A stretch of DNA of 57,424 nt from Gallionellaceae bacterium (GTDB taxonomy: Bacteria > Pseudomonadota > Gammaproteobacteria > Burkholderiales > Thiobacillaceae), in the NCBI GenBank assembly GCA_028714735.1, contig JAQTLU010000019.1, forward strand, positions 1 through 57,424, in the 5' to 3' direction. Of the stretch, positions 45,549-54,334 are shown piece by piece. Position 1 is the stretch's first letter. Each line of letters begins with the position of its first letter. The notes under the pieces were generated by a model, which saw nothing but the letters and a program-made list of their open reading frames with translations, was not told the DNA's origin and made no database searches. The position numbers were made by a program, and so were the translations under genes.

Positions 45549-45908
45549 TTAGGCTACCAGGCTGGCCTTGGCCTGCTCCACCACCTTGGCGAAGGCGGCC
45601 TGATCGAACACGGCCATGTCGGCCAGGACCTTGCGGTCGATGTCGATGGAGGCCTTCTTCATGCCGTTCATGAACTGGCTGTAGGTCACGCCCAGTTCAC
45701 GCACGGCGGCGTTGATACGGGTGATCCACAACTGGCGGAACTGGCGCTTTTTCTGACGGCGGTCGCGATAGGCATATTGGCCGGCCTTCATCACCGCTTC
45801 GTTGGCGACGCGGAAGACGTTGCCACGACGGCCACGGAAACCCTTGGCAGCTTCAAGAACCTTCTTGTGGCTGGCGCGGGCGGTAGTACCACGTTTGACT
45901 CTGGGCAT
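45549..45908 (-). CDS. rplT: Ribosomal protein L20
   Basis: A 119-residue, strongly basic protein: N terminus [19 protein letters not shown], core [20 protein letters not shown]. It organises 23S rRNA assembly and in E. coli represses its own operon. It is 11 bases downstream of rpmI. Confidence 0.98.
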   Translation of the reverse strand: MPRVKRGTTARASHKKVLEAAKGFRGRRGNVFRVANEAVMKAGQYAYRDRRQKKRQFRQLWITRINAAVRELGVTYSQFMNGMKKASIDIDRKVLADMAVFDQAAFAKVVEQAKASLVA

Positions 45909-45919
45909 CTTCTATCTCC

Positions 45920-46117
45920 TTACGCGTAGGGCATCATGGCGCGAATATGACCCATATTCGACGCGTCGATGGTTTCCATGCCACGCAGGTTGCGCTTGCG
46001 CTTGGTGGTCTTCTTGGTAAGGATGTGGCGCAGGTAGGCGTGCGAACGCTTTACGCTGCCGCTGCCACGGACGCGGAAGCGCTTGGCGGCCCCGCTCTTG
46101 GTCTTCATCTTGGGCAT
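45920..46117 (-). CDS. rpmI: Ribosomal protein L35
   Basis: A 65-residue basic protein, starting [20 protein letters not shown] and ending AMMPYA. I take the ATG at 46115-46117; the frame is open 13 codons further up, without support. It lies 140 bases after infC and 11 before rplT. Confidence 0.97.
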   Translation of the reverse strand: MPKMKTKSGAAKRFRVRGSGSVKRSHAYLRHILTKKTTKRKRNLRGMETIDASNMGHIRAMMPYA

Positions 46118-46257
46118 GTTGTGCTCCATTCTTCGATGCCGTAAGGTGGTTCCCACCGGGAACGCTTGATCAACCTCACAGCACGTATGCGGCGCTGATT
46201 CAAAGAGGCGGCGCCAACCGCTTTACTGCGAAACCCGTCTTGCTTTTTCTGCTGCTC

Positions 46258-46779
46258 TTACTTTTTCTTCTTGGGCGCCAGCACCATCACCATCTGGCGG
46301 CCTTCCATCTTCGGGAACTGCTCGACCGTACCGTATTCGAGCAGATCCTGTTCAACCCGTCTCAGCAATTCGAGACCGAATTCCTGGTGAGCCATCTCTC
46401 GACCGCGGAACCGCAGCGTGATCTTGGTCTTGTCGCCTTCGTTCAGGAAACGGATCAGGTTGCGCAGCTTCACCTGGTAGTCCGCATCGTCGGTACGCGG
46501 CCGGAACTTGATTTCCTTGACCTGGATCTGCTTCTGCTTCAGCTTGGCCTCGTGCTGCTTCTTCTGCTCATGGTACTTGTACTTGCCGTAATCCATGATC
46601 TTGCAGACCGGAGGTTCGGCCTGGGGAGCGATCTCCACCAGGTCACGTTCGGCTTCCTCAGCCTTAGCCATTGCTTCCCGGATGCCGACGACGCCCAACT
46701 GCTCGCCATCTTCCGCCACGAGTCGGACCTGCGGTGCGTCAATCTCACCGTTGATCCTCATTTCCTTGTCGAGTGCGAT
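46258..46779 (-). CDS. infC: Translation initiation factor IF-3, probable AUC start
   Basis: Two-domain IF-3 of about 173 residues: N domain [18 protein letters not shown], linker, and C domain [17 protein letters not shown], ending in a lysine tail. There is no ATG at the expected N terminus. Reading upstream, codons are TTG-AGC-ATC-GCA. The Shine-Dalgarno AAGGGG is 7 bases before the ATC (46777-46779) but only 1 base before the TTG, so ATC is the better start. Rare starts (AUU/AUC) in infC are known to let IF-3 regulate its own translation. The ATG six codons further in would trim conserved residues. Confidence 0.92.
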   Translation of the reverse strand: MALDKEMRINGEIDAPQVRLVAEDGEQLGVVGIREAMAKAEEAERDLVEIAPQAEPPVCKIMDYGKYKYHEQKKQHEAKLKQKQIQVKEIKFRPRTDDADYQVKLRNLIRFLNEGDKTKITLRFRGREMAHQEFGLELLRRVEQDLLEYGTVEQFPKMEGRQMVMVLAPKKKK

Positions 46780-46842
46780 GCTCAAACCCCTTTCAAAATC
46801 ATGAGGGAGCGGATGTCCGCTCCCTGTCCAGCCGCCGCCCGG

Positions 46843-48744
46843 TCAACCGCGCATTTCACCCAGCATGCGGGTGACGAAGTCTTCCAGGCTCATCTGCCCG
46901 AGGTCTTCACCGCCCCGGACGCGTACGGCCACCTTGCCCTCCGCGCGTTCCTTGTCGCCGACTACCAGCTGATAAGGCACCCGCTTCATGGAGTGGTCGC
47001 GGATTTTATAGGTAATCTTCTCGTTCCTCAAGTCCGAAATGGCCCTGAAGCCTTGTTTTTTAAGGGCTTCCGTCACTTCAGAGACATAATCCGCCTGGGC
47101 GTCGGTGATATTCATCACCACCGCCTGCACCGGCGCCAGCCAGAGCGGGAAGTTGCCGGCGTAATGCTCGATCAGGATGCCGATGAAACGCTCCAGCGAA
47201 CCCAGGATGGCACGGTGCAGCATCACCGGCGGCTTGCGGGTGTTGTCCTCGGCGACATACTCGGCACCCAGGCGCACCGGCAGGTTGAAGTCGAGCTGGA
47301 TGGTGCCGACCTGCCACAGGCGGCCGAGCGAGTCCTTCAGGGTGAACTCGATCTTGGGGCCGTAGAAGGCGCCCTCGCCCGGCTGCAGGTCGTACTTGAG
47401 GCCGTTCTGATCGAGCGCGGCGGCGAGGCCGGCCTCGGCCTTGTCCCAGGTTTCGTCGGAGCCGACCCGCTTGTCCGGCCGGGTCGACAGCTTGACCAGG
47501 ACGTCGGTGAAACCGAAGTCGGCGTAGACCGCCTGCAGCATCTTGATGAAGTCGGACACCTCGGGCTGGATCTGTTCCTCGGTACAGAAGATGTGGGCAT
47601 CGTCCTGGACGAAGGCGCGTACCCGCATCAGGCCGTGCAGGGCGCCGGACGGCTCGTTGCGGTGGCAGGAGCCGAACTCGGCCAGGCGCAGCGGCAGGTC
47701 GCGGTAGGAATGCAGGCCGTGGTTGAAGATCTGCACATGGCCGGGGCAGTTCATCGGCTTGACCGCATACTCGCGGTTCTCCGAGGCGGTGGTGAACATC
47801 TGCTCGCGGTAGTTTTCCCAGTGGCCGGACTTCTCCCAGAGCGACTTGTCCATCACGGTCGGGGTCTTCACCTCGTCGTAGCCGTACTCGCGGAACTTGC
47901 CGCGCATGTACTGCTCGACCGCCTGCCACAACACCCAGCCGTGCGGGTGCCAGAACACCATGCCGGGCGACTCTTCCTGCAGGTGGAACAGGTCGAGCTG
48001 CTTGCCCAGGCGGCGGTGGTCGCGCTTCTCCGCCTCTTCCAGACGATGCAGGTAGGCGGCGAGGTCGTCCTTGTTGCCCCAGGCGGTGCCGTAGATGCGC
48101 TGCAGCATCTCGTTCTTGGAGTCGCCACGCCAGTAGGCGCCGGCCACCTTCATCAGCTTGAACACCTTGAGCTTGCCGGTCGACGGCACGTGCGGGCCGC
48201 GGCAGAGGTCGACGAAGTCGCCCTCGCGATAGAGCGAGATGGTCTGCCCGGCCGGGATGGCAGCGATCAGCTCGGCCTTGTAGTGCTCGCCGATCGACTC
48301 GAAGAATTTCACCGCCTCGTCGCGATCCCACTCCTCGCGGCTGACCGGGATGTCCTTCTTCACCAGCTCGGCCATGCGCTTCTCGATCGCGGCCAGGTCT
48401 TCCGGCGTGAACGGGCGCTTGAAGGCAAAGTCGTAATAGAAGCCGTCCTCGATCACCGGGCCGATGGTCACCTGGGCCTCGGGGAACAATTGCTTGACCG
48501 CATAGGCGAGCAGGTGGGCGGTGGAGTGGCGGATCAGATCGATGCCGTCGGCATCGCGATCGGTGACGATGGCGAGGTCGCTGTCGTTCTCGATCAGGAA
48601 GGAGGTGTCGACCAGCTGGCCGTTGACCTTGCCGGCCAGGGCGGCGCGGGCCAATCCGGCGCCGATATCGGCGGCCACCTGAACCACGGTCACCGGCGCG
48701 TCGAATTTGCGCTCGGAGCCATCGGGAAGACGAATAACAGGCAT
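46843..48744 (-). CDS. thrS: Threonine-tRNA ligase
   Basis: A 633-residue class II synthetase. Domains: N-terminal TGS domain (1-60), editing domain with [15 protein letters not shown] (about 72) and later HAAC-type metal residues (near 180), catalytic core with motif 2 ([15 protein letters not shown], about 355) and motif 3 near residue 520 ([13 protein letters not shown]), and the C-terminal anticodon-binding domain. It starts the thrS-infC-rpmI-rplT-pheS-pheT-ihfA chain. A terminator hairpin ends 22 bases upstream of its start codon. Confidence 0.97.
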   Translation of the reverse strand: MPVIRLPDGSERKFDAPVTVVQVAADIGAGLARAALAGKVNGQLVDTSFLIENDSDLAIVTDRDADGIDLIRHSTAHLLAYAVKQLFPEAQVTIGPVIEDGFYYDFAFKRPFTPEDLAAIEKRMAELVKKDIPVSREEWDRDEAVKFFESIGEHYKAELIAAIPAGQTISLYREGDFVDLCRGPHVPSTGKLKVFKLMKVAGAYWRGDSKNEMLQRIYGTAWGNKDDLAAYLHRLEEAEKRDHRRLGKQLDLFHLQEESPGMVFWHPHGWVLWQAVEQYMRGKFREYGYDEVKTPTVMDKSLWEKSGHWENYREQMFTTASENREYAVKPMNCPGHVQIFNHGLHSYRDLPLRLAEFGSCHRNEPSGALHGLMRVRAFVQDDAHIFCTEEQIQPEVSDFIKMLQAVYADFGFTDVLVKLSTRPDKRVGSDETWDKAEAGLAAALDQNGLKYDLQPGEGAFYGPKIEFTLKDSLGRLWQVGTIQLDFNLPVRLGAEYVAEDNTRKPPVMLHRAILGSLERFIGILIEHYAGNFPLWLAPVQAVVMNITDAQADYVSEVTEALKKQGFRAISDLRNEKITYKIRDHSMKRVPYQLVVGDKERAEGKVAVRVRGGEDLGQMSLEDFVTRMLGEMRG

Positions 48745-48765
48745 CTACGAACCCCGGAAATGAAG

Positions 48766-48788
48766 AAAGCCAGGCTAGGCCTGGCTTT
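48766..48788 (-). terminator. Terminator hairpin between tRNA-Val and thrS
   Basis: A nine-pair perfect stem (AAAGCCAGG / CCTGGCTTT, 5-base loop) followed by CTTCATTT on the minus strand. It lies 10 bases after the tRNA 3' end and 22 bases before the thrS ATG, so thrS expression from the tRNA promoter would have to pass it. The T-run is broken, which suggests partial termination. Confidence 0.7.
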
Positions 48789-48797
48789 CCGTGTAGC

Positions 48798-48874
48798 TGG
48801 TAGGCGCGATTGGACTCGAACCAACGACCCCCACCATGTCAAGGTGATGCTCTAACCAGCTGAGCTACGCGCCT
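48798..48874 (-). tRNA. tRNA-Val(GAC)
   Basis: A 77-base minus-strand tRNA: acceptor AGGCGCG / CGCGCCT, discriminator A, encoded CCA. The anticodon loop TTGACAT gives GAC. The T arm GTTGG-TTCGAGT-CCAAT and D arm GCTC...GAGC are normal. It lies in front of thrS. Confidence 0.95.
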
Positions 48875-48886
48875 AAAGAGCTGCGC

Positions 48887-48915
48887 ATTCTATAGATGGC
48901 GCGGTTTCCAGGCAA
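48887..48915 (-). promoter_or_regulatory. Sigma-70 promoter of tRNA-Val
   Basis: -35 TTGCCT at 48910-48915 and -10 TAGAAT at 48887-48892, with an exact 17-base spacer. A GC-rich GCGCAG discriminator follows. The predicted start of transcription falls within about 6 bases of the mature tRNA 5' end. It may also drive thrS by readthrough. Confidence 0.75.
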
Positions 48916-48997
48916 CAGGAATTTTGTTTTTTCAGTGCGAAATTTGCCGAATTTCCAAAAAAGCGTAATCCGCGTCCAAGACGGGCATCCGGACCGG

Positions 48998-50482
48998 TCA
49001 CGGCTTGGGGCTGCCGGTCAGGCCGGAAATCGCCCACAGCCCGATGCGGCCGACGCTGGTGGCCACCTTGAGGCGGGCGCCCTGCCAGTTGGATACGGTC
49101 TGGATGCGCTGCTGCTCGGCCTTGGCCAGGGCGCTTTGCACGTTCAGCAACTCGACGATGTTGCCGACCCCGGCCTTGTAGCGGCCGCGGGCGACGGCAT
49201 ATGATTTGCGGGCATTCTTGACCAGTTCGTCGGTGGTCTTGAGGCCCTCGGTCTCGGCATTGAGCAACTGGTAGCTCTTCCACAATTCCAGCAGGACATC
49301 CTGTTCCACGCGGGCATACTCGGCCTGCTTGGCCTCGACCTGGCTCTGTGCCGTGCGCACCCGGTAGGTCCGGCCAAAGCCCTCGAACAGCGGGATGTTG
49401 ACCTGTATGCCGATGGCGCCGCTGGTCGATGAGACATCGGTGGCCGGGTAGCCCACCCCGGGCGGCTGGCCCAACTGGTCATTCCTGGACAACTCACCGG
49501 TGAGCGAGACGGTCGGGCGGCCTTCCGCCCTGGTCGCCGAGACACTGGCCTCCGCCGCCTTGATCTCGGACTGGGCCGCCATCAGGGCGGGATGATAGCG
49601 CCGGGCCTCGTCGATCAGCTCATCGATCGGCTTCACGAAGGCGGTGTCCGGCAGGGTCTCGTCCGGCCTCGCCAGCACCAGGGGCTTGTTCACCTCCAGC
49701 CCCATGGCAATGGCCAGGCTGCCCTGGGCATTCTTCAGTTCGCCCTCGGCCACCACCCGTTCCAGCTTGGCCTGCGAGTAGGCGGTGCTGGCCTGCAACT
49801 GGTCGGTCAGGCCGCCGACGCCCGCCTTGTATTTGGCCTCGGTGGCCATGAAGCTTTCCCTGGCCGCCTTTTCCGCCTCCAGCTTGGCGTCCAGCGTGGC
49901 CAGCGCGGTCAGGGTATCGAAATAGGCTTGCGCCGCCGCCAGGAAGGCTGCCTGGAGCGCGACGTCATGGGTCGAATTGGCGGCATCCAGCAAGGCGCGG
50001 GCCTGGTCGACGTTGGATCCGCGCAGGCCGAAGTCGGTCAAGACCCAGGACATCTTCAGGCTGCCCGAACGCACCGTGGGCGAGCTGTCCGTATTCAGCC
50101 CGGAATAGGCATACGAGGATGTGTCCTTGTAGCTGGTCTTGTTGCGCTGCTTCCCATATGCGAAGCCGGCATTCACCGTCGGCAGGTAGGCCGACTCGCG
50201 CACCCCGAGCACCGCCGCCTGGACCTGCGCATTGGCCCAGGCCTGCCGGGTCTTCGGGTTATGGCATAGCGCCCGTTCCACGACTTCGACCAGGCCGACC
50301 GGCGAACCGACCTCGCCGAACTGGCAGGGATCACCGGAGGCGTCCTCCGAGATCATCGACTTCGACTGCGTTTTCGACACCTTCAGGCTGATCGAGAAGG
50401 GATCGAAGCCGGCCGCGCCGGCGCTTGCACAGACGGCCACTGTGGCGGCCAGCGCCAGGATCGAAACAAGGGTACGTTTCAT
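48998..50482 (-). CDS. TolC-family outer membrane channel of a type I secretion system
   Basis: A 494-residue protein with a signal peptide (LVSILALAATVAVCASAGA, cleavage near residue 24) and the two long helical repeats of TolC-like channels. Examples are LCHNPKTRQAWANAQVQAA in the first half and LLELWKSYQLLNAETEGLK in the second; the helix GRYKAGVGNIVELLNVQSAL is typical. It is the last gene of the exporter operon, 18 bases after the ABC transporter gene. It should form the outer membrane exit for the peptides and perhaps for the adjacent adhesin. Confidence 0.93.
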   Translation of the reverse strand: MKRTLVSILALAATVAVCASAGAAGFDPFSISLKVSKTQSKSMISEDASGDPCQFGEVGSPVGLVEVVERALCHNPKTRQAWANAQVQAAVLGVRESAYLPTVNAGFAYGKQRNKTSYKDTSSYAYSGLNTDSSPTVRSGSLKMSWVLTDFGLRGSNVDQARALLDAANSTHDVALQAAFLAAAQAYFDTLTALATLDAKLEAEKAARESFMATEAKYKAGVGGLTDQLQASTAYSQAKLERVVAEGELKNAQGSLAIAMGLEVNKPLVLARPDETLPDTAFVKPIDELIDEARRYHPALMAAQSEIKAAEASVSATRAEGRPTVSLTGELSRNDQLGQPPGVGYPATDVSSTSGAIGIQVNIPLFEGFGRTYRVRTAQSQVEAKQAEYARVEQDVLLELWKSYQLLNAETEGLKTTDELVKNARKSYAVARGRYKAGVGNIVELLNVQSALAKAEQQRIQTVSNWQGARLKVATSVGRIGLWAISGLTGSPKP

Positions 50483-50500
50483 GCCGCTATCCGGGACCAA

Positions 50501-52636
50501 TCATTGACCGGCATTCAGGACCGCCCTGGCCTGCATGTCCACCACCACCTTGCCGTCGGCGAGTTCGATCACCCGGTCGGCGGAGGCGATGGTTTCCCGC
50601 CGGTGGGCGACGATCACGCGGGTCACCTTGAGCGACCGGATCGCGGTATTGACCATGCTTTCGCGGGCGATGTCGAGATGGCTGGTGGCTTCGTCCAGGA
50701 ACAGGATGCTCGGCCGCTTGTACAGGGCGCGCGCCAGCAGGACGCGCTGCTTCTGGCCACCCGACAGCGCCGTGCCCATGTCGCCGATCAGGGTGTTGTA
50801 GGCCATCGGCATGGCCATGATCTCTTCATGGATGGCCGCCATGCCGGCGCACTCCTCGATCCAGTTCTGATCGGCCTTGTGGTCGAAGAAGCAGATGTTG
50901 TCGGCAATGGAGCCCGCGAACAGGGAGTCGTCCTGCATGACCGTACCGACCATGCTGCGCAGGGTGTCGAGGCCGATCTGGGAGACGCTGACACCGCCGA
51001 TAACGACATCGCCCGAGTTCGGGGTGCGGATGCCCAGCATGGCGTTGATCAGGGTGGACTTGCCGCAGCCGGAGGGACCGACGATGGCCACCGACTCGCC
51101 CGCCTTGATGCTGAACTGGATGCCGTCGAGCACCCACGGCTCGCCGTCGGCATAGCGGAAATGCAGATCGACGATATCGATGCTCGGCTCCAGTTCGGCC
51201 TCGCCCACCTGGGTCTTGCGGGCGGTATCTTCCGGCTCGGACAGGACGATATCGGCCAGGCGCTCGCCCTGCAGGCGCAGCATCTTGACCTCGACCAGCT
51301 TGTCGATCAGGCCGCTGACCCGGCCGTCGAACTGGTCTTTGTAGGCGATGAAGGCCATCAGCACGCCGACGGTGAACTCGCCGTCCAGGATCAGCGAGGC
51401 GCCGAACCAGATGATGATGATGCGCTCGAGTCCGAACAGGACGCCGTTGAGCAGGCGGTAGAGCACTTGCAGCTTCTGGCTGCGCAGGTCGGCATTGATC
51501 TGGTCGACCAGCAGGGTCAGCCAGGTGGACCGGCGCTCGTCCTGGCGCTGGAACAGCTTGATGGTCTTGACGCCGCGCACCGTTTCCAGGAAATGGCTCT
51601 GCTGCTTGGCGGCATGGATGATCTGTTCTTCGGTGGCGTTGCGCAGGGGACGATACCAGGCCCAGCGGCCGAGGCCGTACAACGCCATGGCGGCGACCGC
51701 GATCCAGGCCAGCGTCGGGCTGTAGATGAACATCATGACCAGGGTCAGGATGGTCATCAGGCCATCCAGGATGGCCTCGACGAAGGTGGTCGTCAGGGTG
51801 CGCTGGATCAGGTCGACCGAGCTGAAGCGCGACACCACGTCGCCCAGGTGGCGCTTTTCGAAATACTGCACCGGCAGGCTGACCAGATGGGTGAAGACAT
51901 TGGCGCGCCACTGTATGTTCAGTGTCGTCGACATGTGCATGATCACCCAGGAGCGCAAGGTCGAAACACCCTGTTGCATCAGCATCAGCAGGCCGAAGCC
52001 GAGCGCCAGCGTGGTCAGCAGGTCGCGGTCGCCGGTGACGATGACATTGTCGATCACCCATTGCAGGAAGAACGGCGATACCAGGGCAAACACTTCGAGC
52101 GTCAGGGCCAGCAGGAAGATCTGCGAGAAGGAGCGATAGAGGCCGGTCACGTGGCCCATCAGTTCGCGCAGCTTGATGTGCTGCTTGAAGGTCGCCGGCT
52201 TGAAACCGGTATTCGGCCACAGTTCCAGGGCCACGCCGGTAAAGGATGCGGAGACCTCGTCCCAGCTCAGTTTGCGGATGCCGAAGGCCGGGTCATGCAC
52301 GAGGATGCCCTTGCCGGTCACCTCCTTCAGCACCACGAAGTGATTGAAATTCCAGTGCAGGATGCAAGGCATGCGCAGTTGCGCCATGTCCTCCAGTTCC
52401 AGCTTGACCGGCCGGGTCGCCATCTGCATGGCGTTGGCCATGGCGATCAGGTGGCCCAGCGTGGTGCCCTTGATCGAGACCAGGAACAGGCGCCGCATGC
52501 TCGCCAGATCGGTACGGAAACCATGGTAGCCGGCCACCATGGCGAGCGAGGCCAGGCCGCACTCTGCAGCCTCGGTCTGCAGGATCAAAGGCAGCTTGCG
52601 ACCGAAACCGAAGGAAAGATTATCGAGGAAAGACAT
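50501..52636 (-). CDS. C39-peptidase-containing ABC transporter (PCAT) for GG-leader peptides
   Basis: A 711-residue transporter that both cuts off double-glycine leaders and exports the mature peptide. The N-terminal C39 domain (about 1-150) keeps the catalytic Cys (LQTEAAECGLASLAM), His (HWNFNHFVVL) and Asp (LVHDPAFG), so it should be active, unlike the degenerate domain in HlyB or LapB. A six-helix membrane domain follows (about 160-440). The ATPase domain has Walker A GPSGCGKSTLIN, signature LSGGQKQRVLLARAL and Walker B ILFLDEATSHLD. It resembles CvaB-type colicin V exporters. It lies between the HlyD-like and TolC-like genes, and three GG-leader peptide genes are nearby. Confidence 0.95.
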   Translation of the reverse strand: MSFLDNLSFGFGRKLPLILQTEAAECGLASLAMVAGYHGFRTDLASMRRLFLVSIKGTTLGHLIAMANAMQMATRPVKLELEDMAQLRMPCILHWNFNHFVVLKEVTGKGILVHDPAFGIRKLSWDEVSASFTGVALELWPNTGFKPATFKQHIKLRELMGHVTGLYRSFSQIFLLALTLEVFALVSPFFLQWVIDNVIVTGDRDLLTTLALGFGLLMLMQQGVSTLRSWVIMHMSTTLNIQWRANVFTHLVSLPVQYFEKRHLGDVVSRFSSVDLIQRTLTTTFVEAILDGLMTILTLVMMFIYSPTLAWIAVAAMALYGLGRWAWYRPLRNATEEQIIHAAKQQSHFLETVRGVKTIKLFQRQDERRSTWLTLLVDQINADLRSQKLQVLYRLLNGVLFGLERIIIIWFGASLILDGEFTVGVLMAFIAYKDQFDGRVSGLIDKLVEVKMLRLQGERLADIVLSEPEDTARKTQVGEAELEPSIDIVDLHFRYADGEPWVLDGIQFSIKAGESVAIVGPSGCGKSTLINAMLGIRTPNSGDVVIGGVSVSQIGLDTLRSMVGTVMQDDSLFAGSIADNICFFDHKADQNWIEECAGMAAIHEEIMAMPMAYNTLIGDMGTALSGGQKQRVLLARALYKRPSILFLDEATSHLDIARESMVNTAIRSLKVTRVIVAHRRETIASADRVIELADGKVVVDMQARAVLNAGQ

Positions 52637-52686
52637 ACTGGCTCACGGTTGTTCGTTGTTTGGCCTGGGCTGGGTCCGGGACCGGA

Positions 52687-53961
52687 TCAAAGCTTGCCGG
52701 TCAGGCTGTATAACGGCTCGAGCACCCACTCGTAGAGCCGCCGGGTATCCTGCAGGATGTCCGCCTCCAGCAACATGCCGGCCTGCAGGGGCTGCTTCTT
52801 GCCGTAGGCCGCCACGGTCTGGGACTCCAGTTCGACGGTGATGCGGTAGACCGGCTCGCTCTGCTGGCCCTGCTGGCCGCCCCCGGCCGAACCCAGACTG
52901 GAAATCTCGTTGGCCGGCAAGGCGGTCTTGGCCACGCTGATCACCCGGCCCTTGGCGTGACCGAACTTCTGGTAGGGATAGGCCTGATAGCGCAGCAGGA
53001 CCGGATCGCCCAGGCGGATGAAACCCACCGCCCGGCTGGGGGCAAACAACTGGGCCTGCAGGGTGGCCCCCGCCGGCACGATGCTGACCAATGGACGGCT
53101 GCCATCCATCGCCTGGCCGACCTCGGCCACCACCGCCGTCGCGATACCCGACTCCGGTGCGGTGATGTAGATCTGGCGCTTGGCCTCGCTCTCCGCGAGC
53201 TCCTGATCGATCGTCGAGATCCCGCGTTCGATCTGGGAAAGCTGATTCTGATGCTTGAAGGCCAGGCCGGCCAACTCGTTCTTGCGCAGCGCCAGTTCCC
53301 GGGCGACGCTGATCCGCTCGCGCTCCATGCCCTGAAGGCGGGAGCGTTGATCGAGCAGTTCTTCCTGCTTTTGCTGCAGTTGCTCGCGCGAGATGTAATC
53401 CTGGTCCAGCAGGCCCTGGTAACGGGCCACGGTATCCTTGCTCAAATCGACGCGACTACGCTGACCATCGAGCAGGTTGTCCAGTTTGCGGATCTCGGAT
53501 TCGATGCCATCGATCCGCTTGGCCAGCGCTTCGCGTTCATCCTGCTGGAGCTGGCGCGTCTTGACCATCTCCTCCTTCAGGGAGTCGCGGCGGGAAGTGA
53601 CCTGCTGGCTGATGGCGGCCTGGATGGAACCGAGCGCGCCGCTATGGCGCTCACTCGACAATATGAACAGGACATCGCCCTTGTTGACGTGCTGTCCTTC
53701 GGAAACGCGCTTTTCCTGAACGACTCCAAGCTGGGGCACATAGACCTTGACCAGACCGGTATCCGGCATCAACTGGCCCACGACCGTGCTGCGCTTGGTG
53801 TAGGTTCCCCACAACATGAAGGCCACGACCAACAGGGCCATGCCGGCGGCTATGGCGGTCAGTACACTATATGAAAATGGGCGAATCAGAACGATATCGC
53901 CTAGCCATTTGGTTTTATGGGCGCCAAGGGCGGCGGACCGGAAGAGTGGTTGTTCGGCCAT
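52687..53961 (-). CDS. HlyD/CvaA-type membrane fusion protein
   Basis: A 424-residue adaptor with a short cytoplasmic N terminus, one membrane segment (about 30-52), a lipoyl half (VYVPQLGVVQEKRVSEGQHV), a long coiled-coil region rich in Gln/Glu/Arg (about 100-240), a second lipoyl half (TAPESGIATAVVAEVGQ) and a C-terminal beta domain. A Gly/Gln-rich insert (SAGGGQQGQQSEP) lies near residue 358. It links the ABC transporter to the TolC-like channel. Its gene starts 81 bases downstream of a terminator hairpin that follows the first peptide gene. Confidence 0.94.
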   Translation of the reverse strand: MAEQPLFRSAALGAHKTKWLGDIVLIRPFSYSVLTAIAAGMALLVVAFMLWGTYTKRSTVVGQLMPDTGLVKVYVPQLGVVQEKRVSEGQHVNKGDVLFILSSERHSGALGSIQAAISQQVTSRRDSLKEEMVKTRQLQQDEREALAKRIDGIESEIRKLDNLLDGQRSRVDLSKDTVARYQGLLDQDYISREQLQQKQEELLDQRSRLQGMERERISVARELALRKNELAGLAFKHQNQLSQIERGISTIDQELAESEAKRQIYITAPESGIATAVVAEVGQAMDGSRPLVSIVPAGATLQAQLFAPSRAVGFIRLGDPVLLRYQAYPYQKFGHAKGRVISVAKTALPANEISSLGSAGGGQQGQQSEPVYRITVELESQTVAAYGKKQPLQAGMLLEADILQDTRRLYEWVLEPLYSLTGKL

Positions 53962-54041
53962 GGAATCGTTTGTTATTGGTGACTCGGCCAGGCCGAGGAT
54001 AAACAGCGATCGCTATTATTGCCTGCCCATCAAAAACAAAA

Positions 54042-54070
54042 AAGGAGGAAAGGGGATCCCTCTCCTCCTT
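54042..54070 (-). terminator. Strong terminator after peptide gene 1
   Basis: On the minus strand AAGGAGGAGAGG pairs with CCTTTCCTCCTT (12 pairs with one G-T, 5-base loop), followed directly by a TTTTTTGTTTTT run. It lies 18 bases past the peptide stop and 81 bases before the HlyD-like start. It would leave abundant short peptide mRNA and allow limited readthrough into the exporter genes. Confidence 0.85.
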
Positions 54071-54088
54071 ATACGGCAGTTCTCGGGA

Positions 54089-54334
54089 TTAGGAGAACAG
54101 GCCGCCGAGCAGGCCGCCGAGCAGGCCGGTGCCGGTGCCAACCAGGCCGGTGACCACACCAACCAGGCTACCGACCAGGCCGGTCACGCTAGCAACCAGA
54201 GCACCCACCAGACCGAAAACGCCACCCAGCAGGGCAGCCGGGTCGAGGGACAGGTTCAGGCCGAGGCCGGAAATGCTGATGACGCCACCGGAAACTTCGT
54301 TGATTTCTTCCTGCTTCAGAACTTGAATAGCCAT
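54089..54334 (-). CDS. GG-leader hydrophobic peptide 1
   Basis: An 81-residue precursor. Leader MAIQVLKQEEINEVSGG fits the double-glycine type cut by C39 peptidases. The predicted mature peptide (64 residues) contains no Cys, Lys, Arg, His or Glu and only one Asp. It is built of Gly, Leu, Val, Ser, Thr and Ala in a repetitive pattern (GLVGALVASVTGLVGSLVG, then GTGTGLLGGLLGGLFS). GAGGAG precedes the ATG. It lies first in the exporter operon, with a strong terminator behind it. Possible roles are bacteriocin, membrane-active or self-assembling peptide; I know no named family with this mature part. Confidence 0.85.
   Translation of the reverse strand: MAIQVLKQEEINEVSGGVISISGLGLNLSLDPAALLGGVFGLVGALVASVTGLVGSLVGVVTGLVGTGTGLLGGLLGGLFS

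Noticed and set aside
46240-48855. 871-codon plus-strand open frame opposite infC and thrS
   Set aside because: Antisense shadow; it spans two conserved genes and has no domain of its own.
50504-52735. 743-codon plus-strand open frame opposite the ABC transporter
   Set aside because: Antisense shadow with low-complexity composition (Asp/Gly/His/Gln-rich).
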